DNA of 64,000 nucleotides. Origin: Anaerolineae bacterium (GTDB lineage Bacteria > Chloroflexota > Anaerolineae > Promineifilales > Promineifilaceae). The stretch lies in assembly GCA_020848035.1 (NCBI GenBank), contig JADLAX010000076.1:47220-111219 (forward strand). Reading direction: 5' to 3'. Of this stretch, positions 43,862 through 52,376 are shown piece by piece. Within the stretch, counting starts at the first letter, position 1; each line of letters opens with the position of its first letter. Under the pieces are notes generated by a model. The model saw only the letters and a list, made by a program, of their open reading frames with translations, was not told where the DNA came from and did no database searches. Position numbers and translations under genes: made by a program.

Positions 43862-44389
43862 TCATCGCAGGGGTATTACCAGATCAATTGGACGGATTTC
43901 ACTGATCAATATAGTGGCATCTGCGAGAACGCCAGAAGATAGCGTCGTATCTTCCAATGACACAATGACTTCTACTGGGGTTGGTGAGGTCACCAGTAAA
44001 GTCGCTAACGCCTCGCTGCCTAATTCATCTGCAATTGTGGCAGGCGACATAGGTAGCTGCCCAATTGAGCGAATCCTGCCTTCAATCGGTGTATCCGCAT
44101 GATTACGCGGTGTGATGGTTACAGCCATCCCTTCAGCGAGCGTGCTGCTTGTCTCGTAAGGCACATATAATTGCGCTTGTTGGGCGGTAGCACTAGTTAG
44201 CACAATGGCTGGCGAATTAATCTGTGAAGGAATTTTTCCCCAAATACTCCAACTAATGACCGTCGCCAGCAAAATGCCAATAGCTGATAAACCAAGCCAT
44301 CCTCGTATATCCGTAACCTGTACCAACATATCAAGCTGTTCAGGTGACGATAATCGTTCCAGAGAAACTTTGCGGTAAACTGACTTCAT
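43862..44389 (-). CDS. Short HlyD-like NHLM secretion adaptor
   Basis: About 175 aa. It begins like the NHLM secretion proteins: SVYRKVSLERLSSPEQLDMLVQVTDIRGWLGLSAIGILLATVISWSIWGKIPSQINSPAIVL, with one membrane helix and a short periplasmic lipoyl/beta part. It then goes straight to YVPYETSSTLAEGMAVTITPR, the beta-barrel end; the coiled-coil hairpin of full adaptors is missing. ATG 44389 is chosen for its distance to AAGGAG. As a gene it is intact, so the shortening looks like a natural variant for export from a single-membrane envelope. Next in order are the two ABC genes. Confidence 0.82.
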   Translation of the reverse strand: MKSVYRKVSLERLSSPEQLDMLVQVTDIRGWLGLSAIGILLATVISWSIWGKIPSQINSPAIVLTSATAQQAQLYVPYETSSTLAEGMAVTITPRNHADTPIEGRIRSIGQLPMSPATIADELGSEALATLLVTSPTPVEVIVSLEDTTLSSGVLADATILISEIRPIDLVIPLR

Positions 44390-44748
44390 CATTTGCTCCT
44401 TAATCAATAGAAGAAAATTCATTACTCTGACTTCAACTTATTGTGACTTGTCTGCAACGATTTAGCATGACATACCAGTCACCAAAAGGTTGTGCTGGAT
44501 TTCCTAGCCTTTTGAGTTCAAAGTCATATTCTTGGGTGACCAAAGAGATGTTGATTCAATGACAAATTTTTGGTCAGTCGTTGCCAAAGTCATATAAAGA
44601 ATTGTGACTACAACATCACGCGGGTTCGGGCGATTCAAAGTAGACTTTACGCATCACTTCACCGGACAACCCAATTCGCTGTTCATTAACTGGCCAGAAT
44701 GAAAGAGAAAAAGGTGTTATCCAAAATAACCCAATAAGGAGATAAAAA
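44390..44748. other. Intergenic regulatory region upstream of the RiPP precursor
   Basis: 359 bp between divergent genes, without a coding frame. It contains many GTCA/TGAC elements, including CAAAGTCATATT (44519) and CCAAAGTCATATA (44584), and must hold the promoters of the adaptor gene (left) and the precursor (right). Confidence 0.6.
44519..44610 (+). promoter_or_regulatory. AAAGTCATA repeats upstream of the lanthipeptide precursor
   Basis: GTCA cores at 44523 and 44589 are 66 bp (3 x 22) apart, with a degenerate copy (CAAAGAGAT) in phase at 44545, and an inverted TGACT at 44604. Matching pairs spaced 22 bp occur at 52460, 57529 and 58466. Candidate operator of a cluster regulator. Confidence 0.5.
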
Positions 44749-45090
44749 ATGTATCTTGAAGAGAAGCGCGATCTGGAAAATGCTATTATTGAACGGGCCT
44801 ACAAAGACGAAGATTTCCGCTCTGCCCTTACCGGTGGGAATGCTTCGGCCGCAATTAGTGAAGCGTTTGGCCGTGAAATGCCTGTTTCCGTAAACGTAGT
44901 CAGCGATTCCGATGATACGATTAACATCGTGTTGCCCAGCTTTGATTCCCCCGACGAGGTTGAGCTGACAGATGCTCAGCTGGCTGAGGTAGCCGGTGGC
45001 GCCGCAGGTGATTGTTGGTGGACGTGTGCTAATACCAGCTGCGGTAACACGGGTTGTGGTAGCAGCAGCGCTGCCCTTGAGCAAGGGTAG
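44749..45090 (+). CDS. NHLP-leader class II lanthipeptide precursor
   Basis: 113 aa. The leader (1-84) is of the nitrile hydratase alpha-like type (NHLP; RDLENAIIERAYKDEDFRSALTGG ... DEVELTDAQLAEVAGG) and ends in a double-Gly protease site at 83-84, matching the C39 transporter. The predicted core (85-113) has four Cys (89, 93, 98, 103), three Thr (92, 96, 101) and four Ser, in the context DCWWTCANTSCGNTGCGSSS, suited to several lanthionine rings, and two Trp. AAGGAG precedes the ATG. It is transcribed opposite to the modifying genes and ends in a strong terminator. The ring pattern cannot be predicted. Confidence 0.9.
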   Translation: MYLEEKRDLENAIIERAYKDEDFRSALTGGNASAAISEAFGREMPVSVNVVSDSDDTINIVLPSFDSPDEVELTDAQLAEVAGGAAGDCWWTCANTSCGNTGCGSSSAALEQG

Positions 45091-45118
45091 CCACAAACTA
45101 GTTCTTAGAGTAAACACC

Positions 45119-45153
45119 GAAAATCGGCAGATTTTGTCTCTGCCGATTTTTCA
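45119..45153 (+). terminator. Rho-independent terminator of the precursor gene
   Basis: AAATCGGCAG / CTGCCGATTT stem followed by TTTCATTT, 29 bp after the stop codon. It isolates the highly needed precursor mRNA from the next gene. Confidence 0.88.
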
Positions 45154-45248
45154 TTTCTTATACGTGGATTCAAATATCATCTGCCAAACGTATGAATGCA
45201 AAGTGCCCTTTGCCCATTACAAAAAGTGACCTATTGAGAGGGAAGAAA

Positions 45249-46022
45249 ATGAAAGCTACGTTATATGGAAACAGTACCAGGCCATCATTGGTTATGTCAG
45301 GGAGCTGGGACCCCGTGCTGCCTGAGCATGTGGAGTTGATGGATCGGCTTGTTAGGGATGCTCACAACAAGTCTCTTGACGCCGTCATTGTGATGTTTGA
45401 TCCAGCGCCATCCAGTTTTGTACTGCGACGAACCCGGCCTGGTTCAACCTGGGTAACTTATAATGATGCAGATGTGAATATGAGAATCTTTTTCCAGCGG
45501 GGTGTGGATGCAGTTCTCATTATCTCGTTTAAAGAAGAATATTTGGATATGGGTGTGGCAGAGCTCTTTGAGAGCATCACCGCGCATGTTGAAGTTGCTG
45601 AATTTTGGTTTGGTTCTCGTCAGCGCTTTGGCAATGGTCCAAATGGCTCCCAGGCTACGTTGATAACATTTGCCAGGGAACACAACATTCGTTTGCGTCG
45701 TCTGGCAAATCTGAAGTTGCAGGAGCGCAGCTACCTGGTTCGTAGCAAATTGCAAGAGGGACACCTAACCGAAGCCTTTGATGTTGCCCGGGTTCCACCA
45801 ATTCGCGCTCGCCCGGAGGCCGGAAAGCTGAATTTACCGTGGACGCCAGGCACTTATGCCGCAATTCCTCTTTATGATCTACCACATCAGCTCATTTTGG
45901 AACCGCGTGCCTGTATATCTGTAAGTCTAGAGGCTGGTGGTAAGGAAGGGGCGCAGCTTGTATGGCCTAATCCGCAGGTGGAATTTCTGGCTTTTGTAGC
46001 TGGCCCAGCAGATGGTCTTTAG
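45249..46022 (+). CDS. Degenerate RibF-like (riboflavin kinase/FAD synthetase) protein
   Basis: 257 aa. The whole chain follows the plan of bacterial RibF: SLVMSGSWDPVLPEHVELMDRL aligns with the FAD synthetase start (usually xGxFDGVHxGH), DAVIVMFDPAPSSFVL with the 'TFxPxP' strand, DAVLIISFKEEYLDMGVAELFES with the 'xxFxxxFAxLxxxxF' block, and VEVAEFWFGSRQRFGNGPNG with 'VxGxDFRFGxxxxG'. But the nucleotide-binding HxGH is replaced by LPEH, and the PTAN motif of the kinase part is lost. It is thus probably not a normal enzyme; it could bind flavin or serve the FAD-linked oxidase at 50598. ATG 45249 has GAGAGGG upstream. Confidence 0.75.
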   Translation: MKATLYGNSTRPSLVMSGSWDPVLPEHVELMDRLVRDAHNKSLDAVIVMFDPAPSSFVLRRTRPGSTWVTYNDADVNMRIFFQRGVDAVLIISFKEEYLDMGVAELFESITAHVEVAEFWFGSRQRFGNGPNGSQATLITFAREHNIRLRRLANLKLQERSYLVRSKLQEGHLTEAFDVARVPPIRARPEAGKLNLPWTPGTYAAIPLYDLPHQLILEPRACISVSLEAGGKEGAQLVWPNPQVEFLAFVAGPADGL

Positions 46023-46056
46023 AAACAGATTTCGTGAACATAAAAGAAAAGAGATG

Positions 46057-46089
46057 AAAAAAGCCTGATTCGCTCAGGCTTTTTTTCTC
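46057..46089. terminator. Bidirectional terminator between RibF-like and LanM genes
   Basis: AAAAAAGCCTGA-TTCG-CTCAGGCTTTTTTT: a GC stem with A-run on one side and T-run on the other, so it works for both convergent genes. Confidence 0.9.
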
Positions 46090-46153
46090 TTTGTGATTAT
46101 CTCAAAATTCATTGCTGCTTTTTTAGCGGGCCGCCTACTGGTGCTGAAGGGCA

Positions 46154-49100
46154 TTATTCCCATAGAAGCACGGAGGGCAAGGCGGGATTAATGGTTCTCA
46201 AAAGTTGATAGCCAATGCCCGACAATCCGTGGAAGAATCCAACCTGAAAAATTTCGCCATGGTCTCCCATGTCATATGGCAGTTGGAAACGGCCGTTTAT
46301 CATTCTTTGTTGTGTTGTGCGATATGCTTCTTCAATTGCCTGGTCGACCCATTTGGCCTCTTGTAACTCTGTGCCAGCTTTGAGCAACAACTCCCAACGG
46401 CCTGCATTCCCGCAGCAGAGCGTATCCAGGCCATTGTTAAACAAGTTGCTTGTGGTCTCCAACGCTACGCGAATATCCTGGCGAACTTGTGGATTGTCGA
46501 ACATCGGCATCCCGCCCAGGCGCGCCAGGCCGATGCCAGGTGCACCGTGGCACCAGGTTTGGCCGTAGAAAATCTCTGTATCTGTAGAGCGAAGCAAGTC
46601 AGGCCAGTTCTTAACCTGATCATTATACAGTCTGGTTTCAAAGGCGATGCCTTCAACTGCGGCCGCGTAATACTCTTGTTGGCCACATGCCTGATACAGA
46701 CGGAACAATGCGTATGAGATACCGGCTGCACCGTGAGAAAAACCAGTGAGGAAGCGATTGTTTGTGGTGGGCCAGACAAGTTCTCCTCCTTTGGCCACCT
46801 TGCGTATTTTTAGAAGATGATCACCACAGGATTTTGCTGATAACAATATTTCTTCGGCCTGGGTTGGCTCATAGAGGGCCAACAGCCCAAGCAGGACACC
46901 GGCAGCACCATCCATAATGTCTATCTTTGTATCTTGCGCGATCCGTTCCGGTGTTATGAAATCTGCAATTAACCGGGCATCTGTGAGCAGTTCAGGCTCC
47001 TGAATCAGTTGGCTAATACGGCTGAGGGCATAAATCATGGAACCCAGGCCGATAGCAGCCCCTAGACTCATCCGTTCAGACATGAGGTTTTTGTTATTTT
47101 TGTTTTGCTGTGCGGCCGTTCGAACTTGATGTAACGCTGCCAATGACATCTGTTTATATCTGTTCTCGCCCGTAACCTTATACGCTCCGGCAAGGAAGAA
47201 GGCAATGCCGCAGTTACCACTGTGCAGGTTATGGCCCAAGGGCTGAATGAGTGAACGCTCCGATTCGGCCATGTATTCTAGCCCTAGCCAGCTGGCACTG
47301 CTGTTGCTGGCAACGATAGCTTTTTGGGTGATTTTTTCGGCAATTTCCAGGGCTGTGGTTTTTATGACTGCCGCTTTGTCAACTTGTTCTATCGGCGTGA
47401 CGGCTATTCTAGCGGCATTTGCGGGTGTTGGTTCCTTATCGGTAAAACGCAGGCTGAATACTGAACAGATTAAACCTATTTGCAGATCTTTATCTGCTTC
47501 TGTTAAATCAGTGAGATGGTCCCGGAGGAAATTGACGCCCGGTTGGCTAAAAATATCTTGTGCGACGAGCCCGTCTGACGCATAAACGTGAGGGGCGTCT
47601 GCCTGGGTAATGAAGTAAGGAACATCCAGTTTTTCCAGGGATTTGATTTCAGAGTTGAATAAGGGCCAGTATAAGGGTCTGTTTTTTGAGCTAAGTGCAA
47701 AGCGGCAGAGAACATCTAGCTGGATGCTACGGTCCAGGCCATTGCGCATGTATTTGGGGTGAAGTAATTTTTTCAGTAACAGAAAGTAATTAATGGTATT
47801 GCGGAACAAGAAGCGGCCTTGTTTGGCTTGAAAGTAGGATTCCATTTGCGCAAGAAAATGGGTGTCTTCTTTGTGAGCCAGGAAAAAATCGTATGTTTCG
47901 CTAAAGCCTTTGACGATTTCTGTTAAATACCCTTCTGGGGAAACGGCCTGGTTGTTGAGGATGGGCATAGAGTTAGCTTGTTGGGCAACGGCCGTTGCCA
48001 GTACAGAGCTCATATCATCCGTATTTATGCACGTCCAGCTCAAAAACTCATATGGTATTTCTTGTCCGGCAATCGCGCCCAGGCCGCTGATATCAAAACT
48101 TTGCCCGCCACGCCCAAACATCCAGACAGGCAGCATGCCGGTGCGCAAAACGGAACTCATGTATTGTTGGTAAGCTAGATTTTGGGCCCCATTGCTTAGC
48201 TCGTTGCTGCTGGCGGGCATTAGACGCGGGTGAAGAAAGGTTTCGACATCAATCAGGATAGGGTACTCGCCCACAGCCATCAAGTTTTCGCCGTGACAAT
48301 CGGTACCTTCTAACAGGTAAACCAAACACAACAATCCCCCAATGCGTTCGAAATAGCGGCGAAGTGCGGCTTCATCTTCACAGGCAGCTGTCTCGACGTA
48401 TTCTACCCAGCCATATGCTTCATAATTGAGAATTTTCAATGCTTTTGTGGGATACGGTATGCCTTGTTGTGTAAGCCAGTCAGTTAGGTTTGATAACCCT
48501 TTCTCAAATCCCAAATCTTTGGGCTTGTAGACGAGTTTGGCGCCACTTTGTAAGGTGATAATGGCCACAGTACGGCCGTCGTGATGCGAATCTGATAACC
48601 CGGTCTGTATGTCCGCGATAAAAGGGCCTTCATCTGGCAGATCAAAGAAGCGAGCAATCTCCGACCAATCTTGATCCAGGCGATTACTTAGCTCCGATAG
48701 CCATTGCACCCATTGCAGCACTGTCGTGGCCAACAAGCGGGCCAAAACAGCATACTCCTCAAAGAAAGCCACAAATCCACCCCCGATCAGTTTATTGAGA
48801 AACAGCTCATAAAGTTGGCTGTTTTGCCCGGCGTTTGCTGATTTAGGATTGGGCTGATACCGATTTTGGGCTCTAAAAATTGAGAATTCGAGATAAAAAG
48901 TCTGTTCAGACAAATGGGCTAACTGTTGTAACAAACGTAGCCGTAATTTTTTCTCTGCTTTGGCAGAAATTTGTAAATTTTCATGATGCTGTTGTTTAAC
49001 CAGCGCTGCCTTGCCTACCAGAATAAAAGGAAGTAGTAGCTCTTCAAATGGAAACGGGGCTGAAGGTACCAAAAAATCAAATTTGTTTTTCAGCCCTTCG

Positions 49101-49414
49101 AGCGTAAGATTCTGAGCCAGTTCTACAGCCTGGGAGAGGATTTTGCTCCAGCTGGGCAGGGGGATTTCCTTTTTCCACTGAGGATTTTCTAGAATTGCAA
49201 ACAATTCCCCCTTGTTTAGCTGATCCCACTGCCATCTTCTTTGCAGCAGTTCCGGTGAATCGTGGGCAACCAGTTTGGTCCAGGCGTTTAACCTTTTTTG
49301 ACTCGATGTTGATAATTGGGCTGCCTGACTGCGGTCAAACGTGCCATTGAGCCGCTCGTGCAGCGGGCTGCCATTTTCCACAATGCGTTTTAATGTGTGT
49401 GTTGGAAATTCCAT
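46154..49414 (-). CDS. lanM: Class II lanthipeptide synthetase LanM, CCG (ProcM-like) type
   Basis: 1086 aa. The N-terminal dehydratase domain shows the kinase-like motif SGAKLVYKPKDLGFEKGL and the GVFxxDCHGENLM-type block (LEGTDCHGENLMAVGEYPILIDVETFLHPR). The C-terminal LanC-like cyclase has the GNCGIAFFL, GFSHGAAGISYAL, TWCHGAPGIGLAR, LCCGNAGRWE and FFHGLSGIGYQLL repeats. Zinc ligands appear to be Cys955, Cys1000 and Cys1001, i.e. three Cys as in ProcM rather than Cys-Cys-His. It dehydrates Ser/Thr of the core and forms thioether rings. ATG 49414 is chosen (GAGG upstream); the TTG at 49489 would overlap the previous gene. Confidence 0.93.
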   Translation of the reverse strand: MEFPTHTLKRIVENGSPLHERLNGTFDRSQAAQLSTSSQKRLNAWTKLVAHDSPELLQRRWQWDQLNKGELFAILENPQWKKEIPLPSWSKILSQAVELAQNLTLEGLKNKFDFLVPSAPFPFEELLLPFILVGKAALVKQQHHENLQISAKAEKKLRLRLLQQLAHLSEQTFYLEFSIFRAQNRYQPNPKSANAGQNSQLYELFLNKLIGGGFVAFFEEYAVLARLLATTVLQWVQWLSELSNRLDQDWSEIARFFDLPDEGPFIADIQTGLSDSHHDGRTVAIITLQSGAKLVYKPKDLGFEKGLSNLTDWLTQQGIPYPTKALKILNYEAYGWVEYVETAACEDEAALRRYFERIGGLLCLVYLLEGTDCHGENLMAVGEYPILIDVETFLHPRLMPASSNELSNGAQNLAYQQYMSSVLRTGMLPVWMFGRGGQSFDISGLGAIAGQEIPYEFLSWTCINTDDMSSVLATAVAQQANSMPILNNQAVSPEGYLTEIVKGFSETYDFFLAHKEDTHFLAQMESYFQAKQGRFLFRNTINYFLLLKKLLHPKYMRNGLDRSIQLDVLCRFALSSKNRPLYWPLFNSEIKSLEKLDVPYFITQADAPHVYASDGLVAQDIFSQPGVNFLRDHLTDLTEADKDLQIGLICSVFSLRFTDKEPTPANAARIAVTPIEQVDKAAVIKTTALEIAEKITQKAIVASNSSASWLGLEYMAESERSLIQPLGHNLHSGNCGIAFFLAGAYKVTGENRYKQMSLAALHQVRTAAQQNKNNKNLMSERMSLGAAIGLGSMIYALSRISQLIQEPELLTDARLIADFITPERIAQDTKIDIMDGAAGVLLGLLALYEPTQAEEILLSAKSCGDHLLKIRKVAKGGELVWPTTNNRFLTGFSHGAAGISYALFRLYQACGQQEYYAAAVEGIAFETRLYNDQVKNWPDLLRSTDTEIFYGQTWCHGAPGIGLARLGGMPMFDNPQVRQDIRVALETTSNLFNNGLDTLCCGNAGRWELLLKAGTELQEAKWVDQAIEEAYRTTQQRMINGRFQLPYDMGDHGEIFQVGFFHGLSGIGYQLLRTINPALPSVLLWE

Positions 49415-49442
49415 GAGAAACCTCAGTTTTTGTTCTCGTTTT

Positions 49443-50570
49443 TCAGGCTGATTTCTGTTGTTTGCTTTGGCAAGTTTGTCGAAGGGCAATGTACGCTTTG
49501 GCTGTCAGGGGCAAATCTGGCTTGTACACCAATTTGACATGGTTGATGAAGCGCACCAGGAAGCAGTTAACTGGTTCTGCCAGATGGGCAGTAGGCAGTA
49601 GCTGGTTGGGCCAAATGGCGCGGTTGTGTGTTTCGTTACTGTTGCCCGGCCATTGCAGTAGAGCGGCGCGTTTTTCAGGCGTGCACAACGCATTTTGGAC
49701 GAGGAATTCAAAGAGCTGTTGCCACCAGAGCCGGTCGAAGCGGTGGCGATTGACCAACTCTAGCCCCAACGTGCCGCCGATAGCGTGTCCCACATCCAGG
49801 TCGAGGCTGACTGTATCGTTGAATGGTTTGATTTGTTCCAGAATGGCGGCAACCTGGCGGGTGTTTCCCGGCCAGTGGATGTTTTGCAGGAAGGGAATGA
49901 CGGCTGGGATAGGGATGCGAGCAATGGCGATGCGGGTGTATTCAGAAACACGCCCGGCCATGTCACCGATGGCGTAGATACGGCCGTTTCGCGGCAGGCT
50001 CTCTATGATTTTTTCTATGTGGTAAACAAACTTTGGCTCATTAACTTTGGCTGGGCACAGAGCGGCCAACGTGGCCCAAATGGATTGCGCCTGGGCATGA
50101 TCCTGAACGTCATTGGCGGCAAGCTCCATCGAGGCAAACAAAATGCCAGGCACAATCAGATTTTTCGTTTGCTGCGAAGTGTCAAACTCTAGCCAGATAC
50201 TGTCCATTGCCTGTCGGAACGGCGCGCTGGCAGGTTCACCCAGCCATTGGCCGCAAAGCGCCGTAATGCTCTGCCAGGCAGACGAAGTGGCTGCCAGCGT
50301 GCGGACTTCTGGCTGCTGTGCCCAGTTGGGTGGCGTACAAATGAGAAAGTCCAGCCCCGGTATATCCTGGCTGAGGTGGCTTTCAAAAATAGTGAGGGGC
50401 GCGAATGGCAGTTGGGACGCCACTTTTTTGATGGCATTAAAATCTTCCGCAGAAACGAGCGGAGCCGGTAAATGTCGCCTGGCCACCTCTAAAATGGCAT
50501 CCATGTGCCGCGCCACGGGTGGTTGGGAAAAGCTGCTCGGGTTTGGTTGGTAACTGGTTGTTTGGGTCAT
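49443..50570 (-). CDS. Uncharacterised protein of the lanthipeptide operon
   Basis: 375 aa; not recognised. Mostly alpha-helical by composition, no signal peptide or membrane segment. Features: SFSQPPVARHMDAILEVARRHLP near the start, IPGLDFLICTPPNWAQQPEVRTL (about 90), GRIYAIGDMAGRVSEYTRIAIARIPIPAVIPFLQNI (about 197), LDLDVGHAIGGTLGLELVNRHRFDRLWW (about 260), and a C-terminal HVKLVYKPDLPLTAKAYIAL that resembles the KLVYKPKDL strand of LanM. It lies between the C39-like/FAD oxidase gene and lanM with gaps of 27-28 bp, so it is co-transcribed and likely assists modification or delivery. Confidence 0.7.
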   Translation of the reverse strand: MTQTTSYQPNPSSFSQPPVARHMDAILEVARRHLPAPLVSAEDFNAIKKVASQLPFAPLTIFESHLSQDIPGLDFLICTPPNWAQQPEVRTLAATSSAWQSITALCGQWLGEPASAPFRQAMDSIWLEFDTSQQTKNLIVPGILFASMELAANDVQDHAQAQSIWATLAALCPAKVNEPKFVYHIEKIIESLPRNGRIYAIGDMAGRVSEYTRIAIARIPIPAVIPFLQNIHWPGNTRQVAAILEQIKPFNDTVSLDLDVGHAIGGTLGLELVNRHRFDRLWWQQLFEFLVQNALCTPEKRAALLQWPGNSNETHNRAIWPNQLLPTAHLAEPVNCFLVRFINHVKLVYKPDLPLTAKAYIALRQTCQSKQQKSA

Positions 50571-50597
50571 TTTTGGCCTTTGTTCCAGTAGGTAAAT

Positions 50598-52376
50598 TTA
50601 CAAGGTGTGCGGATTGTAAAGATTATCCGGGTCTAGCTGTTGCCTGAGTTGGTGCAGTTCCTGGTAAGCGTCCCCGTAAAGCTGCGATTTCAGGCTGGCA
50701 TCCATTTCATGCCAGCCGTAGAGATACGGCCGTCCGCCCCGCTTTACGCATTCAGCCAGCATCACCTTCATCATTTCTTTTACTTTCGCCAACCCTACCT
50801 CATCGCCCTGCGGCACAATGGGGTAAAAACCCACTAAAATCTTGAGCAAGGCGGTGCCAAAAGAGGCTGCTTCAAAGGGAAACTGGTTCTCTGGTGTGCT
50901 GGCAATCCCTAAAATTAATGCGCCCGGAATGTAATCGGACAGTTGTTTTTGTTGCAGTTGGCTGTCTAGCAAAGCCAGAAAAGGCGTCAAGCCATCAATT
51001 GGCAGCAAATAATCCACCGCCGGGGCGTACACATCGGTGCTTTCCGTTTGCCGGTAGGCAGAACCCAGGTTAACAGGTGACTCGCTTTGGCTGGCACCAA
51101 CTTGTTGCAAATAGGCGTTGAGTGCGGCCGAAGGTGGATTCTCGGTAAATTTGTAGCAGGCAAAAAGTCCGCGCCCCTTCAAATAATAGGCCATGAATGA
51201 ATCTGGCCGATTTTCTTCAGGCTCCAACAAGGCACACACATCGGCTAAATCCTGGAAGGTAGCGAGTTGGTGCTGCCACCAGCCATCACCCCGCTGTAAA
51301 GGCACTGTTTTCAAGGTAACTTTTTCAATGAACCCAACCTGTCCCAGCCCGGCCAGACTGAAGCGGAATAGCTGCGGGTTTTCGTTGCGTGAGCACCAAA
51401 CTGCTTCGCCATCTGGCTTGATGAGGCGCAGTCGCTTCACCTGGGCCACCTGCGGCCCAAGCCGAATGGAAGCGGGGCCGTAGCCGCCTACCGACAACGT
51501 GCCGCCAATGGCTGTGTTCAAATTGTCGGTTAATACCGGGAAGCTTCTTTGCTGGCGGTTGAGGCTCTCTTCCAGATAGCGCCAGCGTCCCCTGGTGGTG
51601 ACGGTGACCAGATCATCTTCTTCTAGTTGAAACTCGGTATGGTCGGCCACGTTGACCAGCAGGATGCCGTCGTCGGTTAAGGATTGCCCATAGCAGGAGT
51701 GCCCGGCTCCACGAATGCGAATCGGTATTTTTTGAGCGCGGCTGATTTTGAAGCTGTGAACAATATCGGCTTCACAGGTGGCGCGCACCACAACGGCCGG
51801 TGTTTTTTGCAGGATACGGCCGTAATCCTCGCAAAACTGGCTAAATTTACCGATTGGTGCACTGACTGTACCTTTAGCGCCACTGGACAGCGCCTGATGT
51901 AAGCTATCCTGAACAATTTGGGCCGGAGCGGTTTGCATGTGCTCAAACTGCCTGGAGGGAGTAAGCAGCAATGCCAGCTGCGCAAAAACAGCCTTAAACT
52001 CTGCCAGGCTCAAAGTTCTGTGACCACATTGCGGATCATTTAGACAAACTTCACCATCAGAAACTGCTTCAACCACCACAAAATGGAGGGTATCCAATAA
52101 AACAATGGCCGGGAGGAAATAGGTGTTATCTATGAAGGTTTGAACTGAGCAGCGGATCGCCTTGGCTTGAAACCCATACGCCGTTGCGGTCTCAATCATT
52201 TTTTGTGTGCTTATGGAGCCGTGTTCCGTGGTGCACGCCCGACAAATCTCGTGTAGAGGTAGTGCCTTCCCATAATGATGAAAGACTATGCTTAGCGCAG
52301 TTGGCCCACTGTCTATGGCATCAGTTTGCAAAAGTGTCGGTGTGCTGAGTGCTTGAACTTGGGGAAGATTTAACAT
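50598..52376 (-). CDS. Fusion of pseudo-C39 peptidase domain and FAD-linked oxidase
   Basis: 592 aa. Residues 1-about 145 are a C39 peptidase-like domain: LLQTDAIDSGPTALSIVFHHYG aligns with LQMEAVECGAAALGSVLSYY of the exporter, but catalytic Cys is Ser23; Gln17, His98 (LHFVVVE) and Asp114 (LNDP) remain. Residues about 165-592 are a type 4 FAD-binding oxidase (RIRGAGHSCYGQS with flavin-linking His226; AIGGTLSVGGYG; LAGLGQVGFIEKVTL; ending DPDNLYNPHTL), closest in style to cytokinin-dehydrogenase-type enzymes. C39-like domains without Cys are known to bind leaders, so the oxidase is probably brought to the precursor that way. ATG 52376 follows AGGTGG. First gene of the lanM operon. Confidence 0.85.
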   Translation of the reverse strand: MLNLPQVQALSTPTLLQTDAIDSGPTALSIVFHHYGKALPLHEICRACTTEHGSISTQKMIETATAYGFQAKAIRCSVQTFIDNTYFLPAIVLLDTLHFVVVEAVSDGEVCLNDPQCGHRTLSLAEFKAVFAQLALLLTPSRQFEHMQTAPAQIVQDSLHQALSSGAKGTVSAPIGKFSQFCEDYGRILQKTPAVVVRATCEADIVHSFKISRAQKIPIRIRGAGHSCYGQSLTDDGILLVNVADHTEFQLEEDDLVTVTTRGRWRYLEESLNRQQRSFPVLTDNLNTAIGGTLSVGGYGPASIRLGPQVAQVKRLRLIKPDGEAVWCSRNENPQLFRFSLAGLGQVGFIEKVTLKTVPLQRGDGWWQHQLATFQDLADVCALLEPEENRPDSFMAYYLKGRGLFACYKFTENPPSAALNAYLQQVGASQSESPVNLGSAYRQTESTDVYAPAVDYLLPIDGLTPFLALLDSQLQQKQLSDYIPGALILGIASTPENQFPFEAASFGTALLKILVGFYPIVPQGDEVGLAKVKEMMKVMLAECVKRGGRPYLYGWHEMDASLKSQLYGDAYQELHQLRQQLDPDNLYNPHTL

